DNA of 64,000 nucleotides from NCBI GenBank assembly GCA_046269235.1, contig JBJZOS010000008.1:45025-109024 (forward strand). The letters run 5' to 3'. Shown piece after piece: positions 47,758-57,151 of the stretch (positions are counted from its first letter, which is position 1; every line of letters begins with the position of its first letter). The DNA is from Soonwooa sp032078105. GTDB lineage: Bacteria > Bacteroidota > Bacteroidia > Flavobacteriales > Weeksellaceae. The position numbers and the translations under genes were made by a program. Under the pieces are notes generated by a model, which saw nothing but the letters and a program-made list of their open reading frames with translations, did not search any database and had not been told where the DNA came from.

Positions 47758-48499
47758 TAATTTGTTCTTTTTTATTTAACATGTAGAACGCCCGTTGCGC
47801 TGCTTTTTCTTCGGCCTTCTTCTTTGAAGTCTCCGTGGCATTAGCAATTTTTTCGTCCTCTAGCCAAACATTGCAACGGAATGCAATCTGCTTGCCAACT
47901 AGATCTTCTTCAGAAGTTTCGTACTTAATAGAGAGTTTTTTCTTTTGGCTCCACTCTAGGAGAAGGCCTTTATAACTGATAATTTTGTTTTCGAGCTTAT
48001 TGATCTCCTCTGGTGGAAGTAGTTTTTCAAGAACAATTTTTTTACAAGCCTCGTAATCGACATCCAAAAATAATGCGCCAACAAAAGCTTCCAAAAGATT
48101 GCCGGCAATATTCTCACTGAGAGTGACACTATTATTGACAAAAATTAGTTTTGGTAAACCAAGTTCGTCACCAAGTTTATTAAGGTTTTTGCGGTTAACG
48201 ATTTTGGATTTCATTTGCGTTAGAAAACCTTCATTAGCCTCTGGATACCGTTGAAATAAGTAACAAGAAATAATTGAGCCCAATACAGAATCGCCCAAAA
48301 ACTCTAATCTTTCGTAGTTTTTTTTCTCAGAATGTTTCCCAGCAACCTTTAATGAAAAAGCCTCTCGAAAAATTTCAAGATTGTTAACCTGATAGCCGAC
48401 AAGGTCAAATATCTCTTTTTGAAACTTAGAATCTCTTTGAGAAAGTCCGTTGGTTTTTCTTTTTATTAGGAATTTAGAAAGCAAATTCTTCAACTCCAT
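47732..48499 (-). CDS. rnc: Ribonuclease III
   Basis: The enzyme cuts double-stranded RNA, including rRNA precursors. The 255-aa protein has the RNase III signature NYERLEFLGDSVLGS with catalytic Glu66 and Asp70, NLLEAFVGALFLDVDYEAC as the second metal-binding site, and a C-terminal dsRNA-binding domain (SYKGLLLEWSQKKKLSIKYETSEEDL to ATETSKKKAEEKAAQRAFYMLNK). The N-terminal extension of about 20 basic residues is usual in Bacteroidota. It is 6 bp downstream of fabF. Confidence 0.96.
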   Translation of the reverse strand: MELKNLLSKFLIKRKTNGLSQRDSKFQKEIFDLVGYQVNNLEIFREAFSLKVAGKHSEKKNYERLEFLGDSVLGSIISCYLFQRYPEANEGFLTQMKSKIVNRKNLNKLGDELGLPKLIFVNNSVTLSENIAGNLLEAFVGALFLDVDYEACKKIVLEKLLPPEEINKLENKIISYKGLLLEWSQKKKLSIKYETSEEDLVGKQIAFRCNVWLEDEKIANATETSKKKAEEKAAQRAFYMLNKKEQIIEKQKTIS

Positions 48500-48505
48500 A
48501 ATAGT

Positions 48506-49753
48506 TTAGATTTTTTTGAAAAGTACACAAGCGTTATGACCTCCGAAGCCGAAAGTATTACTCATAGCAATCTGAACGTCCTTTTCAACAGCATTATTAA
48601 ATGTGAAATCTAACCTAGAATCAATCTTTTCATCATCTGTAAAGTGATTGATTGTTGGTGGAATAATACCGTGAATGATAGTTCCTAAAGTTGCAATAGC
48701 TTCGATAACTCCAGCTGCTCCTAACAAGTGTCCTGTCATAGACTTGGTAGAATTAAGGTTGATATCATAGGCATGTTCTCCTAGTAATCTTGCAATAGCA
48801 TTAGATTCTGCAATATCTCCTAACGGCGTAGATGTACCATGCATGTTGATATGGTCTACATCGTCAGCAGAAAGTCCTGCATCTTCTAAACAATTTTTCA
48901 TTACTAGATAAGCGCCTAATCCTTCTGGATGTGGGGCAGTCATATGATGTGCATCAGCACTAAGACCTCCTCCGGCAAGTTCTGCATAGATGGTTGCTCC
49001 TCTTTTAACAGCGTGTTCGTATTCTTCAAGGATGATACATCCTGCACCTTCACCCAGTACAAATCCATCCCTGTCTTTGTCAAAAGGTCTAGACGCCGTT
49101 TTTGGATCATCATTTCTTGTAGAAAGCGCCATCAAAGCGTTAAATCCTCCCATACCACTAGCAGTAACTGCAGCTTCTGATCCACCACACACGATAACAT
49201 CCGCTTTACCCAATTGGATAAGCATTCTAGCATCGATAAGTGCATTGGCCGACGAAGCACATGCAGAAACGGTTGTATAGTTAGGACCGTGGAATCCGAA
49301 TTCGATTGAAATATTACCAGGTGTAATATCGGCAATCATTTTAGGAATAAAGAAAGGATTGAATCTAGGGATGTTTTGAGAATTAGCCCAACCAACAACT
49401 TCTGTTTCAAAAGTTTCTAGTCCGCCAATACCCGAGCCCCAGATAACACCTACCCTATTTTTGTCAACAGAATCTTCGATAATACGGCTATGTGCAATTG
49501 CTTCGCGCGCTGCAACTTGACCGAATTGTGAGTTTCTGTCCATTTTTTTCGCTTCTTTCTTGTCAAAATGATCTAATGGATTAAAGTTTTTGACTTCGCA
49601 AGCGAACTTCGTTTTAAAATTAGTGGAATCAAAAAGAGTAATCGGAGCGGCTCCGCTCTTACCTTTTACAAGACTGCCCCAATATTCTTTCGCATTATTT
49701 CCTATCGGTGTAATGGCACCAAAACCTGTAACAACTACTCTTTTTAATTCCAT
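48506..49753 (-). CDS. fabF: 3-oxoacyl-ACP synthase II
   Basis: The enzyme condenses malonyl-ACP with the growing acyl chain in fatty acid synthesis. In the 415 residues the nucleophile Cys165 lies in TTVSACASSANAL, with the two catalytic histidines in INMHGTSTPLGD and KSMTGHLLGAAGVIEA and the FGFGGHNAC end motif. The gene follows acpP by 38 bp in the standard acpP-fabF order and is followed by rnc with a 6-bp gap. Confidence 0.98.
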   Translation of the reverse strand: MELKRVVVTGFGAITPIGNNAKEYWGSLVKGKSGAAPITLFDSTNFKTKFACEVKNFNPLDHFDKKEAKKMDRNSQFGQVAAREAIAHSRIIEDSVDKNRVGVIWGSGIGGLETFETEVVGWANSQNIPRFNPFFIPKMIADITPGNISIEFGFHGPNYTTVSACASSANALIDARMLIQLGKADVIVCGGSEAAVTASGMGGFNALMALSTRNDDPKTASRPFDKDRDGFVLGEGAGCIILEEYEHAVKRGATIYAELAGGGLSADAHHMTAPHPEGLGAYLVMKNCLEDAGLSADDVDHINMHGTSTPLGDIAESNAIARLLGEHAYDINLNSTKSMTGHLLGAAGVIEAIATLGTIIHGIIPPTINHFTDDEKIDSRLDFTFNNAVEKDVQIAMSNTFGFGGHNACVLFKKI

Positions 49754-49791
49754 ATAATTTTTATAATTTCTAATTAATTCGTTAGAAAATA

Positions 49792-50031
49792 TTATTTGTT
49801 AACTACTTCTTCGATATAAGCGATAGCGTGACCTACAGTAGTAATTTTTTCTGCTTGATCATCTGGAATCTGAATGTTAAATTCTTTTTCGAATTCCATA
49901 ATCAATTCTACAGTATCTAAAGAATCTGCTCCTAAATCGTTAGTGAAGCTAGCCTCTGGAGTTACTTCTGTTTCTTCAACGTCAAGCTTATCAGCGATGA
50001 TAGCTTTTACTCTTGATGCAATGTCTGACAT
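49792..50031 (-). CDS. acpP: Acyl carrier protein
   Basis: The 79-residue acidic protein carries the phosphopantetheine attachment Ser37 in the LGADSLDTVELIMEFE motif. It delivers acyl chains to FabF and other fatty acid enzymes. It heads the operon acpP-fabF-rnc-IPExxxVDY-pyk. Confidence 0.98.
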   Translation of the reverse strand: MSDIASRVKAIIADKLDVEETEVTPEASFTNDLGADSLDTVELIMEFEKEFNIQIPDDQAEKITTVGHAIAYIEEVVNK

Positions 50032-50063
50032 AGTATTTAATTTTAATTAATGTTAATTTGGTG

Positions 50064-50071
50064 CAAATATA
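50064..50071 (-). promoter_or_regulatory. Predicted -7 box of the acpP operon
   Basis: On the minus strand TATATTTG, an exact TAnnTTTG, ends about 32 bp before the acpP start codon. No fitting -33 box is visible. Confidence 0.45.
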
Positions 50072-50233
50072 TAAAATTTCAATTCAAAATTATTAAATTT
50101 TGTGATTCCCTTTCCATAAAAACACAACGGAAAGATTATCAGTTAGTTTAATATTTGAAGTCTTTTACAATAATAAAGCTACAATAAAATTTAATAACCC
50201 AAGGCTTTTAGCCACAAAAAGTATAATTTTTCC

Positions 50234-50241
50234 TAATTTTG
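50234..50241 (+). promoter_or_regulatory. Predicted -7 box of folE
   Basis: TAATTTTG fits TAnnTTTG 23 bp before the folE start codon. The -33 box is unclear. Confidence 0.4.
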
Positions 50242-50264
50242 CTTCTTATAATTAGTTTTTAGAA

Positions 50265-50930
50265 ATGACGGAACATTTTGATAATGACGATGACCTTTTT
50301 ACGGGTAAAGAACATACACCACTTCGAGAAGATGCTTTTGCGCTAAGTCCAACTGAGAAAATTGAAAAAATCCAAGGACTTTTTGGAGAGATTATGCAGA
50401 CTTTGGGACTTGACATGACTGACGATTCTCTTAAAGATTCGCCAAGGCGCGTTGCCAAAATGTATGTTAACGAAATTTTCGGAGGTCTTCTTCCTGAGAA
50501 CAAACCTGGTATTTCTACTTTTTCTAATAAGTACAAGTATCGTCAAATGCTTGTGGAAAAAGACATTACCGTTTATTCTTTTTGCGAGCATCATTTCTTA
50601 CCGATTATTGGTAGAGCGCATGTCGCATATATCTCTAATGGTGAAGTGATTGGACTTTCTAAAATTAATAGAATTGTAGATTATTACGCAAAAAGACCAC
50701 AAGTACAAGAACGATTAACCATGCAAATCGTGGATGCCTTAAAGCTGGCTTTGGACACAAAAGATGTCGCCTGTATCATCGATGCAAAACATCTTTGTGT
50801 TAATTGTCGCGGCATTAAAGACACAGCAAGCTCGACGATTACAGCAGAACTAAGCGGGATATTCCGTACGAATCCTATCACGCGTCAAGAGTTCTTACAT
50901 TATGTGGGAAGTCACACAAAACTAGATTAA
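50265..50930 (+). CDS. folE: GTP cyclohydrolase I
   Basis: The enzyme converts GTP to 7,8-dihydroneopterin triphosphate, the first step of folate synthesis. The 221 residues keep the zinc ligands Cys107 and His110 (YSFCEHHFLPIIGRAHVAYI) and Cys178 (KHLCVNCRGIKD), and the signature GLSKINRIVDYYAKRPQVQERLT. It is monocistronic, divergent from acpP. Confidence 0.97.
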   Translation: MTEHFDNDDDLFTGKEHTPLREDAFALSPTEKIEKIQGLFGEIMQTLGLDMTDDSLKDSPRRVAKMYVNEIFGGLLPENKPGISTFSNKYKYRQMLVEKDITVYSFCEHHFLPIIGRAHVAYISNGEVIGLSKINRIVDYYAKRPQVQERLTMQIVDALKLALDTKDVACIIDAKHLCVNCRGIKDTASSTITAELSGIFRTNPITRQEFLHYVGSHTKLD

Positions 50931-51212
50931 GAAGGATTTTAAAATCTTAAAAAATATTATTGAAAATACCCCAAACGGATTGTTGTTAAAAACTTGTGAA
51001 ACATCAAAAAATGAACAAATAATCGTAACTTTAGAATTTTTGATATGAGATTATATTGACCATCTTAACCAGCTTCTAGAACATATTTAATAATGATAAA
51101 ATTCAAAAAAGTATTGATTAAAATTTTCATCACGACAATTATTTGTTGTTGATGAAATTTCACCTTAAAACAATTACAAATTTTTGAATTTAAAATCTTT
51201 TAAAACTAAACA
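50931..51212. other. Intergenic stretch between folE and cysS
   Basis: AT-rich, with no gene, tRNA or riboswitch that I can recognise, and no clear TAnnTTTG promoter before cysS. I see nothing else in it. Confidence 0.4.
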
Positions 51213-52673
51213 ATGCAACTTAAAATATACAACTCCTTAACTGGAGAAAAAGAAATATTCGAACCTATTTTATCTGGTAATGTTGGGATGTATGTCTGTG
51301 GACCAACCGTCTACAGCAACGTGCATTTGGGTAATGTCCGAACATTTTTGTCCTTTGATTTCATCTACCGAAGCTTGATGTTTTTGGGCTACAAAGTTCG
51401 TTATGTTCGCAACATTACAGATGCTGGGCATTTGACGGACGATGGCGACATTAACAACGACAGATTCATCAAACAATCGCGTTTGGAAAAATTAGAACCA
51501 ATGGAAATCGTACAAAAATACACGGTAGATTTTCATGATGTTCTTAAAAAATTCAATCTTTTTCCTCCGACGATTGAACCAACTGCAACTGGACATATTG
51601 TTGAACAAATTGAACTAACCAAAACACTAATCGAAAAAGGGTTTGCTTACGAAAGCAATGGTTCTGTTTATTTTGATGTTTTAGAATATAACAAACGCGG
51701 ACTTAACTACGGCGAATTATCTCGTCGTAATATCGAAGAGCTTTTTGCCAACACGCGTGACCTAGACGGACAACACGAAAAGAAAAATCCGCAAGATTTT
51801 GCACTTTGGAAAAACGCCTCGCCACAACATATCATGAAGTGGATCTCGCCTTGGGGAGAAGGTTTCCCAGGTTGGCATCTCGAATGTACTGCGATGAGTA
51901 CCAAATATCTTGGTAATCAATTTGACATCCACGGTGGCGGAATGGATCTTAAATTTCCGCATCACGAGTGTGAAATCGCACAAGGAAAAGCTTGTAATGG
52001 TGAAGAACCTGTGAGATACTGGATGCATGCTAATATGCTTACGATGAATGGTCAACGTATGTCAAAATCGACAGGCAACTATATTCTTCCGATGGAATTA
52101 ATCACGGGAAATAACAGTTTCTTTGAGAAAGCTTTCCATCCGAGTGTGTTGCGATTTTGCTTTTTGCAAGCGCATTACAGAAGTGTTTTAGACATTTCTA
52201 ATGAGGCGATGCTTGCTAGTGAAAAAGGCTTTAACAGATTAATGGACGCTGTTAAATCTTTGGATAATTTGGAAGCTTCAGATACATCGAGTATTAATAT
52301 TGAAGACCTGAAAACTAAAGTTTTAGAAGCTTTATTAGACGACTTTAACAGTCCAATAGTTATTGCTAATCTTTTCGAAATCGTTAGAATGATATTCGCT
52401 CTTAAGGATAAAAAAGAAACGATTAGTCAAGCGGATTTGGATACATTAAAGCAATTCGTTCATGATATTGTTTTCGACGTTTTAGGTTTACAAAATGTTG
52501 AAGAAAATAACAGTGAGAAGTTAGACCAAGCTTTAAAAGTTCTTATCGATCTAAGAAATCAGGCTAGAAAAGCAAAGAATTTCGATTTGTCGGATCAAAT
52601 TCGAGATCAACTTTTGGAGCAAGGTATTGAGCTAAAAGATAGCAGAGACGGTACAAGTTACCAACTTTTATAA
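51213..52673 (+). CDS. cysS: Cysteinyl-tRNA synthetase
   Basis: This class I synthetase charges tRNA-Cys. The 486 residues have the zinc-binding Cys29 and HIGH-type motif (MYVCGPTVYSNVHLGNVRTFLSFDF), the further zinc ligands in PGWHLECTAMS and FPHHECEIAQ, the RMSKSTGNYI (KMSKS) loop and a helical anticodon-binding end. The start codon at 51213 gives the normal N-terminus MQLKIYNSLTGEKE. A perfect terminator follows. Confidence 0.97.
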   Translation: MQLKIYNSLTGEKEIFEPILSGNVGMYVCGPTVYSNVHLGNVRTFLSFDFIYRSLMFLGYKVRYVRNITDAGHLTDDGDINNDRFIKQSRLEKLEPMEIVQKYTVDFHDVLKKFNLFPPTIEPTATGHIVEQIELTKTLIEKGFAYESNGSVYFDVLEYNKRGLNYGELSRRNIEELFANTRDLDGQHEKKNPQDFALWKNASPQHIMKWISPWGEGFPGWHLECTAMSTKYLGNQFDIHGGGMDLKFPHHECEIAQGKACNGEEPVRYWMHANMLTMNGQRMSKSTGNYILPMELITGNNSFFEKAFHPSVLRFCFLQAHYRSVLDISNEAMLASEKGFNRLMDAVKSLDNLEASDTSSINIEDLKTKVLEALLDDFNSPIVIANLFEIVRMIFALKDKKETISQADLDTLKQFVHDIVFDVLGLQNVEENNSEKLDQALKVLIDLRNQARKAKNFDLSDQIRDQLLEQGIELKDSRDGTSYQLL

Positions 52674-52711
52674 AAAAACTCGGCGTCCATAATGGACGCC
52701 GAGTTTTTTTA
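52674..52711. terminator. Bidirectional terminator between cysS and the aldehyde dehydrogenase
   Basis: AACTCGGCGTCCA, TAA, TGGACGCCGAGTT: a perfect GC-rich stem flanked by A and T runs. It is the strongest terminator in the window. Confidence 0.92.
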
Positions 52712-52745
52712 TAATTTTACTTAAAAATATTTAATTTAGAAAAAA

Positions 52746-54035
52746 TTAAATATTCCCAACAATGGTTTTTGTTACTGTAAATTCTTTAAGCGCAACCGTC
52801 GAAAGCTCTACACCATAACCCGATTGTTTGGCACCGCCAAACGGCAATCTAGCATCAGAACTTGTTGATTTATTAATAGAAACTGTACCAGAATCTAAAT
52901 TGTCAATAAAGAATTGCGCACGTTTTTTATCTTTCGTCCAAATTGCATTTCCTAATCCAAACGGAATATCATTAGCCAAAATCAGTAACTCTTCATCCGT
53001 TTCGCCAACCATCAACATTGCTAAAGGACCAAATAATTCTTCTTGAAGAATTGGATTCCCAGCTTTTACTTTAATGATTCCAGGTTTCAATTCTTGGTCT
53101 GAAAGTCGCTCCAAAGGCAAGACAATTTCGGCTCCATTGGCAATAGCTTTATCATATTGCGCCAATAATTCGTCTGCCAAATCTTTTCTCGCCATTTTAG
53201 AAATACGCGTATTTTTATCCATTGGATCGCCTGGTACATAAGTTTTATATTCCTCTACAAAAGCAGGAACAAACTCATTTTCCACAGATTTTTGAATCAA
53301 AAAACGTTTTGCAGCATTACAAACTTGCCCCGTATTTTGTAGTTTTCCGCGAGGCGCCTCTTTAGCCGCTTTTAGAATTTCGGCATCATCCAAAACGATA
53401 TAAGCATCGCTACCACCTAATTCTAAAACCGATCTTTTAATATTTTTACCAGCTATTGACGCCACTTCGCCACCCGCTTTACCACTACCAGTCAAGCTTA
53501 CGCCTTGCACATAAGGACTTTCTAAAATCTCTTGAATCTCTTTATATCCAACTTCAAAATTTTGAAATACCGCTTCTGGAAAACCGGCTTGCACAAACAA
53601 TTCTTCGATTAATCGTCCTGATCCGAAACATATTGAAGCATGTTTTAACACAACAACATTACCTGCTAAAATTGCCGGCACCGCAAATCTCAATACTTGC
53701 CAGAAAGGAAAATTCCATGGCATAACTCCCAAGATAATACCAAGTGGTGCTTGATGAACTTCGGAAACATTAAATTCGGTTTCGATTTTTTCAGGTGCTA
53801 AAACATTTTCGCAATTCGCGTAATAGTCGAGCATACCTGCACTTTTATTAATTTCGGCTATCGATTGGGTAATCGGTTTGTGCATTTCTTTAGTAATCGT
53901 AACCGCATATTTGTCAACATCAGACCTCATCAATTCAGCCATTTTTGAAAACAATTTTTGACGTTCTTCAAAACTTACTTTTCTCCAATCGAGAAAGGCT
54001 TGGTTACCTAATTCTAATTTTGCTTGTATATTCAT
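52746..54035 (-). CDS. Aldehyde dehydrogenase, succinate-semialdehyde dehydrogenase-like
   Basis: The start is taken as the ATG at 54035 (MNIQAKLELGNQAFLDWRKVSFEERQKLF), giving 429 aa. The NAD-binding segment (LGIILGVMPWNFPFWQVLRFAVPAILAGNVVVLKHA), the general base Glu205 (VLELGGSDAYIVL) and the catalytic Cys239 (NTGQVCNAAKRF) are present, and it ends with PFGGAKQSGYGVELSTVALKEFTVTKTIV. It is shorter than the ~450-490-aa enzymes because the N-terminal arm is short. The sequence most resembles GabD/SSADH-type enzymes of Bacteroidota, but the substrate is inferred only. Confidence 0.88.
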   Translation of the reverse strand: MNIQAKLELGNQAFLDWRKVSFEERQKLFSKMAELMRSDVDKYAVTITKEMHKPITQSIAEINKSAGMLDYYANCENVLAPEKIETEFNVSEVHQAPLGIILGVMPWNFPFWQVLRFAVPAILAGNVVVLKHASICFGSGRLIEELFVQAGFPEAVFQNFEVGYKEIQEILESPYVQGVSLTGSGKAGGEVASIAGKNIKRSVLELGGSDAYIVLDDAEILKAAKEAPRGKLQNTGQVCNAAKRFLIQKSVENEFVPAFVEEYKTYVPGDPMDKNTRISKMARKDLADELLAQYDKAIANGAEIVLPLERLSDQELKPGIIKVKAGNPILQEELFGPLAMLMVGETDEELLILANDIPFGLGNAIWTKDKKRAQFFIDNLDSGTVSINKSTSSDARLPFGGAKQSGYGVELSTVALKEFTVTKTIVGNI

Positions 54036-54119
54036 AGTATAAAAATTCCGCACAACATCTGTGCTAGAAAGTTTGATTTTAATAAAATTTAAATTTGCTT
54101 GTAATTGACAGAATCAGTT

Positions 54120-54713
54120 TTATTTGCGCCTAAAAAGCAAAACTGAATTAAGGAAAATCAACAATAAATCCAGGGTCACCCAAATACTGATTTTCATATT
54201 GTCATACTTCAAAATACCAACTTGATCTGAAGCGATGCTTGACAATTTCTGACTTTGATTAATATAGTTGCGTATCTCTACAATCTGGTCGCGATTAGCT
54301 TCTGTAACTGCATGTTGTGAAAAATAAGCTAGTCTCGACTTGTTAAGATAACCGACGATCCAAAACTCATTTGACTTTTGCATATTGAGATATTCTATGC
54401 GATAAAAATCTGGGCGAATTCTTCCAATATGTTTAGAAAGGTATTTTTCGTTGTTTTCATCTTTATCCGACACACGAACAACATAAAAATCCAACGGCTG
54501 CGGAAGATGGTTGATAACTTGTACCGCCATCGAATTTTCTAGAAATTGACTTAGACTTTTTTCGACAAACCAATAGGCAAAATAAGCAATACTCCCAACA
54601 ACAATAACAAATCTAAGAATCTTGCTTACAACCGCAAACCGACCTTTTTTGTGCAAAGACAAAACTAAGGCAGCGCATAACGACAAGAAAATCAGAAATA
54701 TTATTAAATACAT
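54120..54713 (-). CDS. Membrane protein of unknown function (two N-terminal and one C-terminal helices)
   Basis: The 197-residue protein starts with two hydrophobic helices (MYLIIFLIFLSLCAALVLSL and ILRFVIVVGSIAYFAYWFV), followed by a soluble domain of about 110 residues (VQVINHLPQPLDFYVVRVSDKDENNEKYLSKHIGRIRPDFYRIEYL), then one more helix (ISIWVTLDLLLIFLNSVLLF) and a basic end. No family is recognised. It is the last gene of the run that begins with the DUF4241 gene. Confidence 0.7.
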   Translation of the reverse strand: MYLIIFLIFLSLCAALVLSLHKKGRFAVVSKILRFVIVVGSIAYFAYWFVEKSLSQFLENSMAVQVINHLPQPLDFYVVRVSDKDENNEKYLSKHIGRIRPDFYRIEYLNMQKSNEFWIVGYLNKSRLAYFSQHAVTEANRDQIVEIRNYINQSQKLSSIASDQVGILKYDNMKISIWVTLDLLLIFLNSVLLFRRK

Positions 54714-54747
54714 ATTGCAAAGATAAGAAAGCTTTTGAAACTAGAGC

Positions 54748-55392
54748 TTAGTCGACATTCCATTCTTTATAAAATTGATCCAAAAAGCTTAACATAAACT
54801 GGTGACGCTCTTTGGCAATTTCCTTTGCAGAATCGGTATTCAACAAATCTTTTAGCAATAACAATTTTTCGTAAAAATGATTAATGGTTGTCCCATTCGA
54901 TTTTTTGTAGTCTTTTTTTGACATTCCAACTTGCGGCGGAATATTAGGATCGTACATTAAGTTGTTTTTAAAACCTCCAAAATTAAATGTTCTCGCAATA
55001 CCAATAGCTCCAATGGCGTCGATACGATCAGCATCTTGTACAATTTTTAGCTCGATCGGAAGATGTTCTGGCGCTTCATGTGTGTTTTTAAATGAAATAT
55101 TATTGATGATAAAAACAACTTTTTCGATGCGGTCGCTTGGGAAATTTAATGATTGTAAAAATTCGGTTGCCACTTTTGGCGCGAGAGTTTCATCGCCGTT
55201 ATGGAATTTGGGATCAGCAATATCGTGTAACAAAGCGCCCAACTCAACAATTTCGGCATCACAAGTTTCGTTTTCGGAAATTTTTTTTGACAATTTCCAA
55301 ACGCGTTCAATGTGGTACCAATCGTGTCCAGCTTCTGCGCCTTGTAGTTTTTCTTTTACAAAATCTGTGGTTTTATCAATAATTTGACTCAT
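54748..55392 (-). CDS. HD-domain metal-dependent phosphohydrolase
   Basis: The metal ligands of the HD superfamily are visible in this 214-aa protein: His27 (GHDWYHIERVWKLSKKIS), His56-Asp57 (ELGALLHDIADPKFH) and the distal Asp in VQDADRIDAIGAIGIARTF. The DRIDAIGAIGIART segment is typical of the YedJ/YpgQ-type (uncharacterised or nucleotide-hydrolysing) HD proteins. It is probably co-transcribed with the hydrolase gene 9 bp upstream. The substrate is unknown. Confidence 0.88.
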   Translation of the reverse strand: MSQIIDKTTDFVKEKLQGAEAGHDWYHIERVWKLSKKISENETCDAEIVELGALLHDIADPKFHNGDETLAPKVATEFLQSLNFPSDRIEKVVFIINNISFKNTHEAPEHLPIELKIVQDADRIDAIGAIGIARTFNFGGFKNNLMYDPNIPPQVGMSKKDYKKSNGTTINHFYEKLLLLKDLLNTDSAKEIAKERHQFMLSFLDQFYKEWNVD

Positions 55393-55401
55393 TTTTTTTC
55401 T

Positions 55402-56244
55402 TTAATTAATTCGGTTTAAAATAATACACCACAGCTTTTGATTATAGCTTCTAAAAAAGTTGACATGTCCAATATTCCCGACTTCCGAATCTTTAACTTT
55501 TATTAAATGATATTCGGGTTGCAGTTTTGGATATGTATTTTTTAATAAAGATTCTACACCTGTTTTGGTTAACCAAGCATCATCTTCGGCATAAAGAACG
55601 AAAACTTTTTTAGAAATATTTTTAGAAATATCAACTTTTGAATTCTCTAATAAATAATCGGTTGACTTTTGTTTTAAAATTAAATTGCGCCAATCATAAC
55701 CAACGCCTGCTGGAAGACTCTCGCCCAATCCAAAGCGATGCGCGGGGAAATAACCGAATAATTTAGTTGACAAAGGTTGCATAATCCCAAAACCTAAATA
55801 AGCCGAAATTTTAGTTTTAAAATTGAGATGACCAACGTAGGCATTTTGCGTCGCTATAAAAAACAATTTTTCGAAAACGTCAGAATACGCATTCATTCCT
55901 AAGATTAAAGCGCCAACACTGTGGCCTAGAATATATTTAGAAGAATCAGAATAATGCTTTATAACATATTCTGTCACTGCTTTGTAATCGAGGTTGCCCC
56001 AATCTCTCATTGTTGCAGAAAAACCTTTCATCTTCTTAGGTTTTGACAAACCTATTCCGCGGTAATCGTAAGTGATTACCGTTATTCCGTTCTGCGCGAG
56101 AAACTGTGCGAATCCAAAATACATTTGCTGCTTAACACCCGTTGCTGAATTAATAATCAAAATTTTTTTCTTATCAATTTCGGGCACAAATAAGGTTGCG
56201 GCTAACAGATATCCATCCTCAGCTTTTATTAATACTTCTTGCAT
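55402..56244 (-). CDS. Alpha/beta hydrolase (serine aminopeptidase S33-like)
   Basis: The fold of this 280-aa protein is supported by ILIINSATGVKQQMYFGFAQFLAQNGITVITYDYRGIGLS, the nucleophile Ser109 in the elbow GHSVGALIL, the acid in VFVLYAEDDAWLT and the histidine in GNIGHVNFFRS. There is no signal peptide, so it is cytoplasmic. It lies 9 bp downstream of rbsK. The family hydrolyses esters or amides, and no substrate can be named. Confidence 0.9.
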   Translation of the reverse strand: MQEVLIKAEDGYLLAATLFVPEIDKKKILIINSATGVKQQMYFGFAQFLAQNGITVITYDYRGIGLSKPKKMKGFSATMRDWGNLDYKAVTEYVIKHYSDSSKYILGHSVGALILGMNAYSDVFEKLFFIATQNAYVGHLNFKTKISAYLGFGIMQPLSTKLFGYFPAHRFGLGESLPAGVGYDWRNLILKQKSTDYLLENSKVDISKNISKKVFVLYAEDDAWLTKTGVESLLKNTYPKLQPEYHLIKVKDSEVGNIGHVNFFRSYNQKLWCIILNRIN

Positions 56245-56253
56245 TAGATGTGG

Positions 56254-57141
56254 CTATTTGATCTCCTTAAGATTAGGAAGACCTTTTTGAGAATCTAGTT
56301 GACTAGCCGCGCGAAGGGCAATTTTATTACCAAACTTCACACAATCTTCAATGTTATTTTGATGTAAAAGTGCAATTGCAAAACCAGAAGTAAAGGCATC
56401 GCCCATTCCCATTTTGTTGACCATTTGACTAGGATTTTCGCGGAAGTATTTCATTTCTGCGCCATCATAATAACTTGTAGAATTGGCATCATCACGCAAA
56501 AATAATTTATTAGGAAGACTCTTCATGATGCTTTCTACAGGCACATCGCCGAAGACGTTTTTAACATCATGATTTTTAGCAACGATAAAAGTCGCCGCCT
56601 CAACAACTTCTTGAGAAAGTTGCGCTGCTGGTGCGGCATAGACACCTAATTTTTTAGAATATTTCTTACACTTTTCTGCAACATAATTGATGGTTTCTGC
56701 CGGAATTTCCATTTGCATTAAAACCAAATCCGCATTTTGAATAAAACGATCTGCTTCGTCAATATAACGTTTTCCTAATTTGTAATTAGCTCCAGGAATA
56801 ACAACAATCGCATTGCCTTCGGCAGAAGTCGTTACATAAGCCGTGCCCGTTGGCTCGTCGGTCTCATTGATAAATGCCACATTAATGCCCTCATCATTGA
56901 GGTTTCTAATAACTTGTTGTCCATAAGGATCCATCCCGACACAACTCACCAAATAGACATTAGCACCAAGTCTTGCCGTCGCTATTGCTTGGTTTGCGCC
57001 TTTACCTCCAAGAAAACTTTTGGATTCGGATGCCAAAATAGTGTCATTAGCTTGCGGAATTTTGGAAGTTTCTAAAACAAAATCTATTGAAGAACTTCCA
57101 ACAACAACTATCAAAGGATGTTTTTGTGTTACTTTTATCAT
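56254..57141 (-). CDS. rbsK: Ribokinase (PfkB family)
   Basis: The enzyme phosphorylates D-ribose with ATP. The 295-residue protein has the N-terminal IVVVGSSSIDFVLETSKIPQANDTILASESKSFLGGKGANQAIATARLGA with the GGKGAN sugar-binding motif, and the C-terminal anion-hole/catalytic motif GMGDAFTSGFAIAL (Asp248), where most family members have GAGDAF. Residues AMA-type DTxGAGD context are otherwise normal. It is not next to a ribose transporter. It is probably in one transcript with the DUF4241 gene (10-bp gap) and the hydrolase. Confidence 0.9.
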   Translation of the reverse strand: MIKVTQKHPLIVVVGSSSIDFVLETSKIPQANDTILASESKSFLGGKGANQAIATARLGANVYLVSCVGMDPYGQQVIRNLNDEGINVAFINETDEPTGTAYVTTSAEGNAIVVIPGANYKLGKRYIDEADRFIQNADLVLMQMEIPAETINYVAEKCKKYSKKLGVYAAPAAQLSQEVVEAATFIVAKNHDVKNVFGDVPVESIMKSLPNKLFLRDDANSTSYYDGAEMKYFRENPSQMVNKMGMGDAFTSGFAIALLHQNNIEDCVKFGNKIALRAASQLDSQKGLPNLKEIK

Positions 57142-57151
57142 GCTTTAACGT

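Noticed and set aside
50931..51212. Riboswitch or T-box upstream of cysS
   Set aside because: No T-box sequence, specifier stem or terminator-antiterminator pair is visible.
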